From Hydrogenophaga sp. (GTDB lineage: Bacteria; Pseudomonadota; Gammaproteobacteria; Burkholderiales; Burkholderiaceae_C), in NCBI GenBank assembly GCA_030682835.1, contig JAUXNG010000095.1, forward strand, positions 62,001 to 126,000: DNA of 64,000 nucleotides, given 5' to 3'. Below are positions 9,446 to 17,157 of this stretch, in pieces. The notes under the pieces are model-generated. The model saw only the letters and a program-made list of their open reading frames with translations. It was not told the origin of the DNA and searched no databases. Within the stretch, counting starts at the first letter, position 1. Each line of letters begins with the position of its first letter. A program made the translations under genes and the position numbers.

Positions 9446-9917
9446 AGGGTTCCCGACCCCCGAAACGGTCTCGACTCTGGTCGTTGACGCGGATCAGGCT
9501 CGCGCCCCCGAGGAGGGCGATCGCACGGTGGTTGACGTGGCGGTCGGCATCCTGGTGGCGTCCGATGGCGCGTTTCTCCTCACCACGCGGCCGCCTGGCA
9601 AAGCCTATGCGGGCTACTGGGAATTCCCTGGTGGCAAGCTGAAGGAGGGAGAGTCGGTCGAAATGGCCTTGCGTCGCGAACTGCAGGAAGAAATCGGGGT
9701 CACCATCGGCCCGGTTCTGGCCTGGAAAGAGCAGGTCGTCGACTACCCCCACGCCCTGGTGCGACTGCATTTCTGCAAAGTGTTCGAGTGGACTGGTGAA
9801 CTCCACATGCACGAGGGGCAAGACTTTCAGTGGCAGCACCTGCCCGTGAACTGTACACCCGTCTTGCCGGGCACGGTGCCGGTGCTGGGCTGGCTCGAAG
9901 CGGAACGTGCAGGCTGA
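9417..9917 (+). CDS. MutT-type Nudix hydrolase (8-oxo-dGTP diphosphatase-like)
   Basis: Predicted to hydrolyse oxidised nucleoside triphosphates such as 8-oxo-dGTP so they are not built into DNA. The 166-residue protein holds a full Nudix box (G-G-K-L-K-E-G-E-S, then R-E-L-Q-E-E-I-G-V; about residues 72-95) with the expected spacing. W-E-F-P-G-G before it and P-H-A-L-V-R-L-H-F after it are typical of MutT. About 40 residues precede the domain and are Pro/Ala-rich, so a later start is possible, but the ATG at 9417 is the nearest in frame. It overlaps the DUF815 gene by 29 bases and is convergent with yacG, 34 bases away. Confidence 0.85.
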   Translation: MPAPTPAAPEGFPTPETVSTLVVDADQARAPEEGDRTVVDVAVGILVASDGAFLLTTRPPGKAYAGYWEFPGGKLKEGESVEMALRRELQEEIGVTIGPVLAWKEQVVDYPHALVRLHFCKVFEWTGELHMHEGQDFQWQHLPVNCTPVLPGTVPVLGWLEAERAG

Positions 9918-9951
9918 CGCTCTGCGCTGACTGGTGCCCCCTCGAGGGTGT

Positions 9952-10155
9952 TCAGCTTTGCTCAAAAGTGGGGTCGGTGTCGGCTTCTTCCATCGGTAGC
10001 TTGAAGCCTTCGCTGGCCCAGGCGCCGAAATCCATGTTTTTGCAGCGTTCGCTGCAAAACGGCCGGAAGGCGTTCGACGGTGCGTACACGCTCGGGCCAC
10101 CGCAGCACGGGCAGCGAACGGTTTTCACCAGAATCTTGCTGTCGGTCGGCTCCAT
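9952..10155 (-). CDS. yacG: DNA gyrase inhibitor YacG
   Basis: Small zinc-ribbon protein that binds the GyrB C-terminal region and inhibits gyrase. The 67-residue product has the four zinc ligands as C-P-C-C near residue 15 and C-S-E-R-C near residue 34, followed by the F-G-A-W-A-S-E sequence shared by YacG proteins. The ATG at 10155 places it 5 bases after the zapD stop; a TTG at 10170 is in frame but would overlap zapD. It is the last gene of the pilB-pilC-pilD-coaE-zapD-yacG run. Confidence 0.9.
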   Translation of the reverse strand: MEPTDSKILVKTVRCPCCGGPSVYAPSNAFRPFCSERCKNMDFGAWASEGFKLPMEEADTDPTFEQS

Positions 10156-10160
10156 ACGGA

Positions 10161-10916
10161 TCAGGCGCAAAGAGTCAGCTCAAAAGCAGCATCCTCTGCG
10201 GCCGGGTGCAAGCGGTCGTCCTCACCCTGTCGCATCAACCGCACCGAAAGCATCAGCCGGTTGCCGCTGATCTCTGGAATAAGTCCGGTAGAAGGATCGA
10301 TACGCAGCCGCAGCAGCTGAAACGTGCGTCCCTGCGGCAGGGTCTGCTGGAACTGCCCGGCCGGTGCCACCACCTTTTGAGGGGAGCCGGAATCACGGAG
10401 CATTTTCATCAACAACACGATCGATTCGGCCAGCGGCGCCAGCGGGGCAGCCCAGCGTTGCAGGTCGATTTGGCGCTCAGCGGCGCTGTGCTGCTGCCAC
10501 GCATAGTAGGCGGGCAGATCGAATTCGCAGGTGCCACCCGGGATGCCGATGCGGCTGCGGATGCTCATGAGCCAGTCATTTTCGGTCAGCGACTGTCCGG
10601 TCTTTCCCGTGAGCTGGTTCAGTTGCTGGAAGCAGCCGTCCAGCTGCTCAATCACGGCGTCCAGAGCCTGCTCGGAGATGGCGGGGTTGCCGCGGTAGCT
10701 GTTGAGCTGCTGCTTCTGGCGGTCAATGTCCTTGAGCACGTCCGACTTCATGTCGGCCCGTGCCGCCACATCCATCACCTCGAAAATCGTCTGGATCGCG
10801 TAGTGGTGGTCCAGCGCGTGCTGACGTGGAATCAGTTCACCCAGACGACGAAACAGCTGCTCCAGTCGCAGGTAGGTGCGGATGCGTTCATTGAAAGGGT
10901 ATTCGTACAGGATCAC
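10161..10916 (-). CDS. zapD: Cell division protein ZapD
   Basis: Cytoplasmic Z-ring-associated protein that cross-links FtsZ filaments. The 251-residue product starts I-L-Y-E-Y-P-F-N-E-R-I-R-T-Y-L-R-L-E after the initiator, the hallmark of the family, and is all-helical in its N-terminal half with a beta-rich C-terminal half. The GTG at 10916 gives the family's normal start and length (E. coli ZapD has 247 residues). An in-frame ATG at 10955 would add 13 residues with no family likeness; neither has a clear ribosome binding site. It lies between coaE and yacG, the same order as in E. coli (coaE-zapD-yacG). Confidence 0.92.
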   Translation of the reverse strand: MILYEYPFNERIRTYLRLEQLFRRLGELIPRQHALDHHYAIQTIFEVMDVAARADMKSDVLKDIDRQKQQLNSYRGNPAISEQALDAVIEQLDGCFQQLNQLTGKTGQSLTENDWLMSIRSRIGIPGGTCEFDLPAYYAWQQHSAAERQIDLQRWAAPLAPLAESIVLLMKMLRDSGSPQKVVAPAGQFQQTLPQGRTFQLLRLRIDPSTGLIPEISGNRLMLSVRLMRQGEDDRLHPAAEDAAFELTLCA

Positions 10917-10971
10917 AGCGGAGAAGCTTCGCGGGAGGTGGCCGCAACGGCCCATTCAGACGGGGCTTTCA

Positions 10972-11577
10972 TCATAGCCCCAACCGATCAGCAAGCCGTT
11001 TCACGAGGTTCTGCAGATGTTCAAGTTTGTCGCCGTCGTTGAAGATCACCCAGTCAGCCGCGGCGAGTCGGCGGGCACGCGGCGCCTGGGCCTGGATGAT
11101 GGCCTGCGTGGTCGATGGGTCCCAGCCATTGCGGGCCGCCACGCGGCGCAACTGAGTATCGACCGTGCAGTCGACCACCAGGACCTGGTCGAGCTGGTGG
11201 CGCCAGTGCGCAGATTCCACCAGCAAGGGAACGTCGAACACGATGCACGACGAGGTGGATGCATGAGCCTGCCGCCGTATTTCAGCCCCCACCAGCGGAT
11301 GCACGATGGCTTCGAGCGTTTGACGGGCTGTCGGATGGGTGAAGACATGCTCGCGCATCCGTTGTCGGTCCAGCGCGCCGTCTGCGGTGACGAATTCGGC
11401 TCCGAACTGGGCTTCGATCGCTGGCATGGCCGACCCCGCAGCCTGGGTCGTTGCCCGGGAGATCGCGTCGGCATCAATGAGGGTGGCGCCCCGTTGCCGC
11501 AGAAGGGCGCCGACCGTGCTCTTGCCACTGCCGATGCCACCGGTGAGGCCCAGGCGCATCACAGCGGTGCTGCCCAT
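10972..11577 (-). CDS. coaE: Dephospho-CoA kinase
   Basis: Last step of coenzyme A synthesis: phosphorylates the ribose 3'-hydroxyl of dephospho-CoA. The 201-residue protein opens with the P-loop G-G-I-G-S-G-K-S-T within the first 20 residues and has the family's D-A-D-A-I-S-R and V-F-D-V-P-L-L-V-E-S motifs. The start is taken as the ATG at 11577, 4 bases after the pilD stop; a second ATG at 11559 would place the P-loop even closer to the N-terminus. Linkage to pilD is widespread in beta- and gammaproteobacteria. Confidence 0.95.
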   Translation of the reverse strand: MGSTAVMRLGLTGGIGSGKSTVGALLRQRGATLIDADAISRATTQAAGSAMPAIEAQFGAEFVTADGALDRQRMREHVFTHPTARQTLEAIVHPLVGAEIRRQAHASTSSCIVFDVPLLVESAHWRHQLDQVLVVDCTVDTQLRRVAARNGWDPSTTQAIIQAQAPRARRLAAADWVIFNDGDKLEHLQNLVKRLADRLGL

Positions 11578-11581
11578 CGAC

Positions 11582-12445
11582 TCAAAGTCCCAGCACGGCC
11601 AGGATGGACGAGGGACCGAAAACCATCGCGGTGAGACCCGCCATGGCCAGGAAAGGGCCGAAAGGCACATAGCCGCCTTCGCGGAGCTGGCCTTTGAGTT
11701 TGATGCCAATGCCCACCACCGCGCCGATCACCGAAGCCATCAGGATGACCGGGATCAGGGCCTGCCAGCCGAACCAGGCGCCGAACGCGGCGAGCAGCTT
11801 GAAGTCGCCGTAACCCATGCCTTCCTTGCCGGTCAGGAGCTTGAACGCCCAGTACACCAGCCACAGCGAGAGGTAGCCTGCCACCGCACCCCAGACAGCG
11901 TCGGCGAGCGCCGTGCCGGTGAGGCCCAGGGCTGCTGCGCTGAGCCCGGCCCAGAGCAGGGGGAGGGTGATGTCGTCAGGCAGCAGGGTCGTGTCCCAGT
12001 CGATGCAGGCAAGCGCGAGAACCGCAGCGGCGAATCCGCTCCACGCCAAGGCTTCCCACCCCAGGCCGAAGGTCCAGCCGCACCAGGCAAACAAAGCCGC
12101 ACTTACCGCCTCCACCGCGGGGTAGCGCAGACTGATGGGCGCTGCGCAATGGCGGCACTTGCCCCGCAGAAGGGCGTAGCTCAGCAGCGGGATGTTTTGA
12201 TACCAATGGATGGCCTCGCCGCAATGCGGGCAACGGGAGCGCGGCACCATGAGGTTGAAGCGGGCTTGTTCGGTGGGTGCCGGGCATGCATCTCCGCCGG
12301 AGGCGGCGCTGAGTTCGGCGCATTCCGCCGCCCAGCGCAGTTCCATCATCTTGGGCAGACGGTGGATCACCACGTTCAGGAAACTGCCGACCAGCAGCCC
12401 CAGCAAGCCGAGCAGAGCGGCGTTGGTCACGTCGGGCGAGAGCAT
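11582..12445 (-). CDS. pilD: Prepilin peptidase / N-methyltransferase
   Basis: Inner-membrane aspartyl protease that cleaves the leader of type IV prepilins and methylates the new N-terminus. The 287-residue product has an N-terminal span (L-V-G-S-F-L-N-V-V-I-H-R), the four-cysteine cytoplasmic domain (C-P-H-C and C-R-H-C, about residues 72-97), and seven or so further membrane segments. The catalytic aspartates are in C-I-D-W-D and G-M-G-Y-G-D-F-K. Its ATG shares one base with the pilC stop codon, so translation is probably coupled. No pilin gene is present nearby, so its substrates are encoded elsewhere. Confidence 0.95.
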   Translation of the reverse strand: MLSPDVTNAALLGLLGLLVGSFLNVVIHRLPKMMELRWAAECAELSAASGGDACPAPTEQARFNLMVPRSRCPHCGEAIHWYQNIPLLSYALLRGKCRHCAAPISLRYPAVEAVSAALFAWCGWTFGLGWEALAWSGFAAAVLALACIDWDTTLLPDDITLPLLWAGLSAAALGLTGTALADAVWGAVAGYLSLWLVYWAFKLLTGKEGMGYGDFKLLAAFGAWFGWQALIPVILMASVIGAVVGIGIKLKGQLREGGYVPFGPFLAMAGLTAMVFGPSSILAVLGL

Positions 12446-13662
12446 CAGACGACTTGGCCGAGCTTGAAGATCGGGAGGTACATCGACACCACGATCCCCC
12501 CGATGATGGTGCCCAGCACGACGATGATGATGGGCTCCATGAGGCTGGAGAGACCGGCCACCATGTCGTCCACTTCTGCCTCATAAAAGTCGGCAGCTTT
12601 GCCGAGCATGTGATCGATCGAGCCCGATTCCTCGCCGATGGCACACATCTGCAGCACCATCGAGGGGAAGATGTTGGCGTTCGTCATCGCGTTGGTCAGG
12701 CTGGTGCCGGTGGAAACCTCCTGCTGGATTCTCTCCGTGGCCATGGCGTAAACCGAATTGCCCGATGCCCCGCCGACCGAATCCAGTGCTTCGACCAGTG
12801 GCACGCCGGCAGCGAACATGGTTGAGAGCGTGCGCGTCCAGCGTGCAATGACCGACTTTTCCACCAGGGTGCCAAAGATGGGCATCTTCAGCATCACCCG
12901 GTCCATGAACATCTGCACTTTTTCGTTGCGCTTCCAGGCCTGCAAGAGGAAGTAGATGCCGCCACCGAGCCCGCCAAAGATCAGCCACCAGAACTCGACA
13001 AAAAACTCGCTCATCGCGATCACGAAAAGCGTGGGGGCCGGAAGATCGGCGCCGAAGGAGGAGAACACCTCCTTGAACGAGGGAATCACGAAAATCATGA
13101 TCACCGCCACCACCACGAAGGCCACGATGATCACCGAGATCGGGTACATCAGCGCCGATTTGATCTTCGACTTGATGGCCTCCGTCTTTTCCATGTAGAC
13201 CGCCAGCCGGTCCAGCAGTTCTTCCAGAATACCGGCCGCTTCACCCGCCTCCACCAGGTTGCAGTAGAGACTGTCGAAGTACATCGGGTTCTTGCGGAAC
13301 GCGGCACTCAGCGATGTGCCAGTCTCCACATCGGTGCGGATGTCGTTGAGCAGCTTGGTGACGCTGGGGTTCGGGTTGCCGCGCCCCACGATGTCAAACG
13401 CCTGAAGCAGGGGCACACCGGCTTTCATCATGGTGGCCAGCTGTCGCGTGAAAATAGCAATGTCCTTGGGCCTGATGCGCTTGCCCGAGCTCATGCGGCG
13501 CTTCTTCACCTTGCCCGGGATGATGCCCTGCCGCCGCAGGGCAGCCAGCACCTGGTTTTCGCCCACGGCCCGGGTTTCGCCGCGCACTGTCTTGCCGTTG
13601 CGGTCCTTGCCTTCCCACTCGAAAACAAAGTCCTTGATGGTCTTGGGTGCAGCGCTTGCCAT
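12445..13662 (-). CDS. pilC: Type IV pilus inner-membrane platform protein PilC
   Basis: Polytopic inner-membrane protein of the GspF/PilC family that links the PilB/PilT motors to the growing pilus. The 405-residue product has two repeated GspF domains (about residues 70-195 and 270-395), each with the conserved F-x-R-Q-L-A-T-M-x-x-A-G-V-P-L pattern (F-T-R-Q-L-A-T-M-M-K-A-G and R-W-T-R-T-L-S-T-M-F-A-A-G), and membrane spans at about 170-200, 220-245 and 375-400. It starts 32 bases after pilB and overlaps pilD by one base. Confidence 0.95.
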   Translation of the reverse strand: MASAAPKTIKDFVFEWEGKDRNGKTVRGETRAVGENQVLAALRRQGIIPGKVKKRRMSSGKRIRPKDIAIFTRQLATMMKAGVPLLQAFDIVGRGNPNPSVTKLLNDIRTDVETGTSLSAAFRKNPMYFDSLYCNLVEAGEAAGILEELLDRLAVYMEKTEAIKSKIKSALMYPISVIIVAFVVVAVIMIFVIPSFKEVFSSFGADLPAPTLFVIAMSEFFVEFWWLIFGGLGGGIYFLLQAWKRNEKVQMFMDRVMLKMPIFGTLVEKSVIARWTRTLSTMFAAGVPLVEALDSVGGASGNSVYAMATERIQQEVSTGTSLTNAMTNANIFPSMVLQMCAIGEESGSIDHMLGKAADFYEAEVDDMVAGLSSLMEPIIIVVLGTIIGGIVVSMYLPIFKLGQVV

Positions 13663-13694
13663 GGTGTCCTCAATGTCCTGTGTCTAGGGCCGCG

Positions 13695-15428
13695 TCACTC
13701 GTTGGTGACGCTGAGCACTTCTTCCAGCGAAGTCATGCCCTGCTTCACCTTGAGCAGGCCCGATTCGCGCAGCGTCCGCACACCTTCCACGCTCGCCTGC
13801 TTGGCAATATCGAGCGCGCTGCCGCCGCGCAGGATGATGCGCTGGATCTCTTCCGATATCGGCATCACTTGGTAGATGCCCACGCGGCCCTTGTATCCGT
13901 TGTTGCACGCCGAGCACCCGACCGGACGGTAGGGTGTCCAGGTGCCGTCGAGCTCTTCGCTTTTGTAGCCGGCGTCGATCAGCGCCTTGCGGGGCACATC
14001 CAGTGGCGCCTTGCAATTGGGGCAGAGGCGTCTGGCCAGGCGCTGGGCAGTGATCAGGATCACGCTGGAGGCGATGTTGAACGTGGGAATGCCCATGTTC
14101 ATCATCCGCGTGAGCGTGGTCGGCGCGTCGTTGGTGTGCAGCGTCGACAGCACCATGTGGCCGGTCTGGGCCGCCTTGATCGAGATGTCTGCCGTTTCCA
14201 GGTCGCGAATCTCGCCGACCATGATCACGTCCGGATCCTGGCGCAGGAAAGCCTTCAGCGCGGCCGCGAACGTGAGGCCTGCCTTTTCATTCACGTTGAC
14301 CTGGTTCACGCCTGGCAAGTTGATCTCCGACGGGTCTTCCGCGGTGGAGATGTTGATGCCCGGCTGGTTCAGGATGTTGAGGCACGTGTAGAGCGACACC
14401 GTCTTGCCCGAGCCCGTGGGGCCGGTGACCAGCACCATCCCATAGGGACGGGTGATGGCGTTCATGAGCCGCTCTTTCTCTTCCGGCTCGTAACCCAGGG
14501 CGTCGATGCCTACCTTCGCACTGCTCGGGTCCAGGATACGGATCACGATCTTTTCGCCGAACAGCGTAGGCAGGGTGCTGACCCGGAAGTCGATCACCCG
14601 GTCAGGACCGATCTTCAGTTTCATCCGACCGTCTTGAGGCACGCGCTTTTCGGAAATGTCCATGCGCGAGATCACTTTGATGCGCGAGGCCAGCTTGTCC
14701 TTGATGGCGATGGGCGGAGCCGCGATTTCACGCAGTTCGCCATCGACCCGAAAACGGACGCGGTAGTTGTGCTCGTAGGGCTCGAAATGCAGGTCGGACG
14801 CGCGCATGTTGAACGCATCCAGCAGCATCTTGTGCAGAAATTTGACCACCGGCGCATCGTCGACTTCGGTCGATTTGTCCGCCGTGTCTGCCACCACAGT
14901 TTCGGTGGACGCCTCGTCAAATTCGAACTCGCCGCCGATGATGTTGTCCATCGCCTCATTGGCGCTGGTGCTCTGGCTTTCGACCAGTTTGCTGAGCTTG
15001 TCGTATTCAGCAATCACCCAGTCCACGCCCATTTGCGTGGCAAATTTGATCTTTTCTGCCGCCTGCTGGTCCGCCGGGTCAGCCGTGGCCACCATCAGGC
15101 GGTTGTTCCGCTTGCTCAGGACGACGATGCGGTAGTCGGCACAGATCTTTGCATCGAGCAGACCCTTGGGTAGTCGGGCGACGTCAATCGCTTCCAAGTC
15201 CAGCAATGGGGCCGCATACGCCGTGGACATGGTGTGTGCCATGTCCGCCGCCGACACTGCGCCCGAGCCCGTCAACTCTGCAATGAAGCTGGTACGGCTG
15301 CTCTGCGCCTTCTTGTAAAGCTCCTCTGCCGCCCGCTGTCCCAGTTTGCCAGCAGCCACGAGCGCACGACCCAGCCCAGGCAGGGCCATGGAAGGGGTAT
15401 CCTGAATCACCGTATCGACAGACGCCAT
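13695..15428 (-). CDS. pilB: Type IV-A pilus assembly ATPase PilB
   Basis: Hexameric cytoplasmic ATPase that powers pilus extension. The 577-residue protein has an N-terminal MshEN/GspE-N region (about 20-165), an arginine-rich linker domain (D-L-H-F-E-P, V-R-F-R-V-D-G), Walker A G-P-T-G-S-G-K-T (336-343), an Asp box around E-D-P, Walker B with D-P-D-V-I-M-V-G-E-I-R-D (398-409), a His box H-T-N-D-A, and a tetracysteine zinc site C-P-N-C (469-472) with C-S-A-C near 505. It heads the pilB-pilC-pilD-coaE-zapD-yacG run; its promoter should lie in the gap above 15428. Confidence 0.97.
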   Translation of the reverse strand: MASVDTVIQDTPSMALPGLGRALVAAGKLGQRAAEELYKKAQSSRTSFIAELTGSGAVSAADMAHTMSTAYAAPLLDLEAIDVARLPKGLLDAKICADYRIVVLSKRNNRLMVATADPADQQAAEKIKFATQMGVDWVIAEYDKLSKLVESQSTSANEAMDNIIGGEFEFDEASTETVVADTADKSTEVDDAPVVKFLHKMLLDAFNMRASDLHFEPYEHNYRVRFRVDGELREIAAPPIAIKDKLASRIKVISRMDISEKRVPQDGRMKLKIGPDRVIDFRVSTLPTLFGEKIVIRILDPSSAKVGIDALGYEPEEKERLMNAITRPYGMVLVTGPTGSGKTVSLYTCLNILNQPGINISTAEDPSEINLPGVNQVNVNEKAGLTFAAALKAFLRQDPDVIMVGEIRDLETADISIKAAQTGHMVLSTLHTNDAPTTLTRMMNMGIPTFNIASSVILITAQRLARRLCPNCKAPLDVPRKALIDAGYKSEELDGTWTPYRPVGCSACNNGYKGRVGIYQVMPISEEIQRIILRGGSALDIAKQASVEGVRTLRESGLLKVKQGMTSLEEVLSVTNE

Positions 15429-15865
15429 AAACCCGTAATCTAACGTAAATCAAGCACTTGGACGTTACTCTGCAGGCGTCCTGTGTTGTATTTGACGCGT
15501 GACGGGTGCTGGAGGTCGTCCGTGCCCGATGGACGGCGCGGCCTCAGTCTGATCAAGAGCGGGTATTCACCCGCGGAGATGCAATGAAGTAGCGGAAGAC
15601 TCAGTGGTCTCGGCGGACGGGCCTGGGCGTACGGGCCAGATCAATCGCGGCCAATACCAGTGGCGCGACCAGAATCCACCATGGCAGCAAGTTTTGCATC
15701 ACGAACTCCTAGTACAGGGCATAAAGGCCTTTACTTGTACCCGGGCTGCAGGCTCACTTCAAGGGTGGTAGCCGCCCAGTTGTAACAGTCGATGTGGTCT
15801 GATGAGGGGCATCAGCCAGCTGGCCGGTCCCGCCAACCCAAGACCGATACCCAACCGACCTACTC
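15429..15865. other. 437-bp intergenic region between pilB and the hydrolase gene
   Basis: This is the only gap longer than 300 bases between the larger genes. It must hold the pilB promoter (minus) and probably that of the hydrolase (plus), but I see no convincing -35/-10 pair. It contains a small hairpin GCGGGT-ATTC-ACCCGC at 15562-15577, the 12-base palindrome TAAAGGCCTTTA at 15722-15733, and a 32-codon minus-strand reading frame (listed separately). Confidence 0.6.
15601..15699 (-). CDS. Putative 32-residue single-span membrane peptide
   Basis: Not recognised as a known family. The frame runs from ATG (15699) to TGA (15601) and encodes a peptide with a hydrophobic, Trp-containing segment (L-L-P-W-W-I-L-V-A-P-L-V-L-A-A-I, residues 4-19) followed by a basic tail (R-T-P-R-P-V-R-R-D-H): one membrane helix with a cytoplasmic C-terminus by the positive-inside rule. 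The strongest support is a consensus ribosome binding site AGGAG six bases before the ATG. A palindrome (TAAAGGCCTTTA, 15722-15733) lies 22 bases upstream and could be an operator; a small hairpin lies 25 bases downstream. Similar tiny membrane peptides often act as subunits of larger membrane complexes, but no partner is visible. Existence is inferred from one sequence only. Confidence 0.5.
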   Translation of the reverse strand: MQNLLPWWILVAPLVLAAIDLARTPRPVRRDH

Positions 15866-16750
15866 ATGCCACATCCTCTAGAGCCTGCCTTGAGTGCCGA
15901 GCGCCTGACCTTCCAGAGCGCTGGCTGTGCCATCCATCTCTACGTGGCAGGCGAAGGCCCTCCGCTGCTGCTGATTCACAGCGTCAACGCCGCGGCCTCG
16001 GCTGCGGAGGTGCGGCCGCTGTTCCAACACTTTCAGCGCACACGCACCGTGTTCGCACTTGATCTTCCCGGCTTTGGTTTCTCGGATCGAAGCGAGCGGC
16101 CTTACACCCCCCGGGTGATGACCGATGCGGTGCACGGCGTGGTCGATGTCATCCGGCAGCGCCTGGGGCCAGTTCCGTTGGATGCGCTGGCCGTTTCCTT
16201 GTCGAGCGAGTTTCTGGCCCGGGCCGCAACCGAGGCACCGCAGCACTTCCGCCATCTCGCACTGGTGAGCCCCACCGGCTTCGCGCGCAGAGACCAGCGC
16301 CGACGTGCGCCCGGCAGCACGTTGGCCATGCCTTGGTTACTGAAGCTTCTGCGAGGCCCGGGCTGGGGCGGGGCCGTGTTCAGAGGCTTGACGCGGCCAG
16401 CCGTGATCCGGTTTTTTCTGAACAAGACCTGGGGCTCGAAAAATATCGACGAGCCAATGTGGCGTTATGCGGTAGCAACGGCGCGGCAGTCGGGTGCAGA
16501 GCACGCACCCCTGCAATTCATCTCGGGCGGGCTTTTCAGTGGGGACATTCAGAACATTTACGAACAACTCTCGCTGCCTGTCTGGATGTCCCACGGTGTG
16601 CGGGGCGACTTCACGGACTACGACCAGAAGACCCTGGTGGCATCCAGGCCCAACTGGCGCATCACCATCTTTCCCACTGGAGCCATGCCCTATTTTGAAG
16701 TTCCGCAGGCGTTTTTTGATGAGTATCAGGCGTTCCTGGACGGCCCCTAA
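15866..16750 (+). CDS. Alpha/beta-fold hydrolase with atypical catalytic residues
   Basis: A 294-residue soluble protein of the alpha/beta-hydrolase superfamily; substrate unknown. The fold is clear: L-L-L-I-H-S (strand 3 and oxyanion region, 34-39), F-A-L-D-L-P-G-F-G-F-S-D (63-74), a nucleophile elbow at A-V-S-L-S (109-113), and an acid-loop candidate H-G-V-R-G-D (243-248). Two things differ from active members. The elbow is A-x-S-x-S instead of G-x-S-x-G, and the place where the catalytic histidine normally sits (P-T-G-x-x-P-H-F-E) reads P-T-G-A-M-P-Y-F-E (Tyr276). It may be non-catalytic or use another base. No strong ribosome binding site precedes the ATG. Its stop overlaps the stop of the next minus-strand gene. 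Confidence 0.8.
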   Translation: MPHPLEPALSAERLTFQSAGCAIHLYVAGEGPPLLLIHSVNAAASAAEVRPLFQHFQRTRTVFALDLPGFGFSDRSERPYTPRVMTDAVHGVVDVIRQRLGPVPLDALAVSLSSEFLARAATEAPQHFRHLALVSPTGFARRDQRRRAPGSTLAMPWLLKLLRGPGWGGAVFRGLTRPAVIRFFLNKTWGSKNIDEPMWRYAVATARQSGAEHAPLQFISGGLFSGDIQNIYEQLSLPVWMSHGVRGDFTDYDQKTLVASRPNWRITIFPTGAMPYFEVPQAFFDEYQAFLDGP

Positions 16751-16926
16751 GGGCTGTTGCCTTGCGCGGGGTCAGGGCCGCCCGGGCGCTGGTCTGCCAC
16801 GGCAAGCTCGGCTTGCCTCGCGTTTTCGGCGCGTGTCCTGGCAAGCTCTTTCTTGACGTCATGCAGTTGCCAGAATCCCCAAGCCAGCACCACAACGAAG
16901 ATCCCCAGTTCGATCCAGATACCCAT
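16747..16926 (-). CDS. Small membrane-anchored coiled-coil protein (59 residues), hypothetical
   Basis: Family not recognised. It starts at an ATG (16926) preceded by AGGGGAAA and ends at TAG (16747). Residues 4-20 (W-I-E-L-G-I-F-V-V-V-L-A-W-G-F-W-Q) form a membrane helix. Residues 23-45 are a charged heptad-like helix rich in Lys, Glu, Arg and Ala, and the tail is Pro/Gly-rich. The layout is that of a single-pass cytoplasm-facing anchor. It lies 103 bases downstream of tRNA-Pro on the same strand and may be read from the tRNA promoter. Its stop codon overlaps that of the convergent hydrolase gene by three bases. Confidence 0.7.
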   Translation of the reverse strand: MGIWIELGIFVVVLAWGFWQLHDVKKELARTRAENARQAELAVADQRPGGPDPAQGNSP

Positions 16927-17029
16927 GGCTTTCCCCTTTGCACTCCCGCGCGCTAACCGTCACGATCGAATCAATTCGTTGCGCGGATTTTCTGCGGAAG
17001 GGCTGAAGGCTGTGGGTAAAGGGGAATTC

Positions 17030-17106
17030 TGGTCGGGGTGAGAGGATTCGAACCTCCGGCCTCTACGTCCCGAACGTAGCGCTCTACCAGGCTAAGCTAC
17101 ACCCCG
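17030..17106 (-). tRNA. tRNA-Pro (anticodon CGG)
   Basis: The 77-nt minus-strand gene folds as a complete cloverleaf. The acceptor pairs CGGGGTG (from 17106) with CACCCCG, the anticodon stem CTACG/CGTAG encloses TTCGGGA with anticodon CGG (plus-strand 17070-17072), the T-arm contains GGTTCGAATCC, and CCA is encoded (17030-17032). It reads CCG, a preferred proline codon in this GC-rich genome. It lies between ispB and the 59-residue membrane-protein gene, all on the minus strand. Confidence 0.97.
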
Positions 17107-17157
17107 AAAGGCCGTGAAGACCTCTTCGAACAGCGGCTTGGGAAGCCGCCTTGGAGG

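Noticed and set aside
13647-15173. A 508-codon plus-strand frame over pilB
   Set aside because: Antisense to an intact PilB with all motifs; the product is His/Arg/Val-rich without recognisable features.
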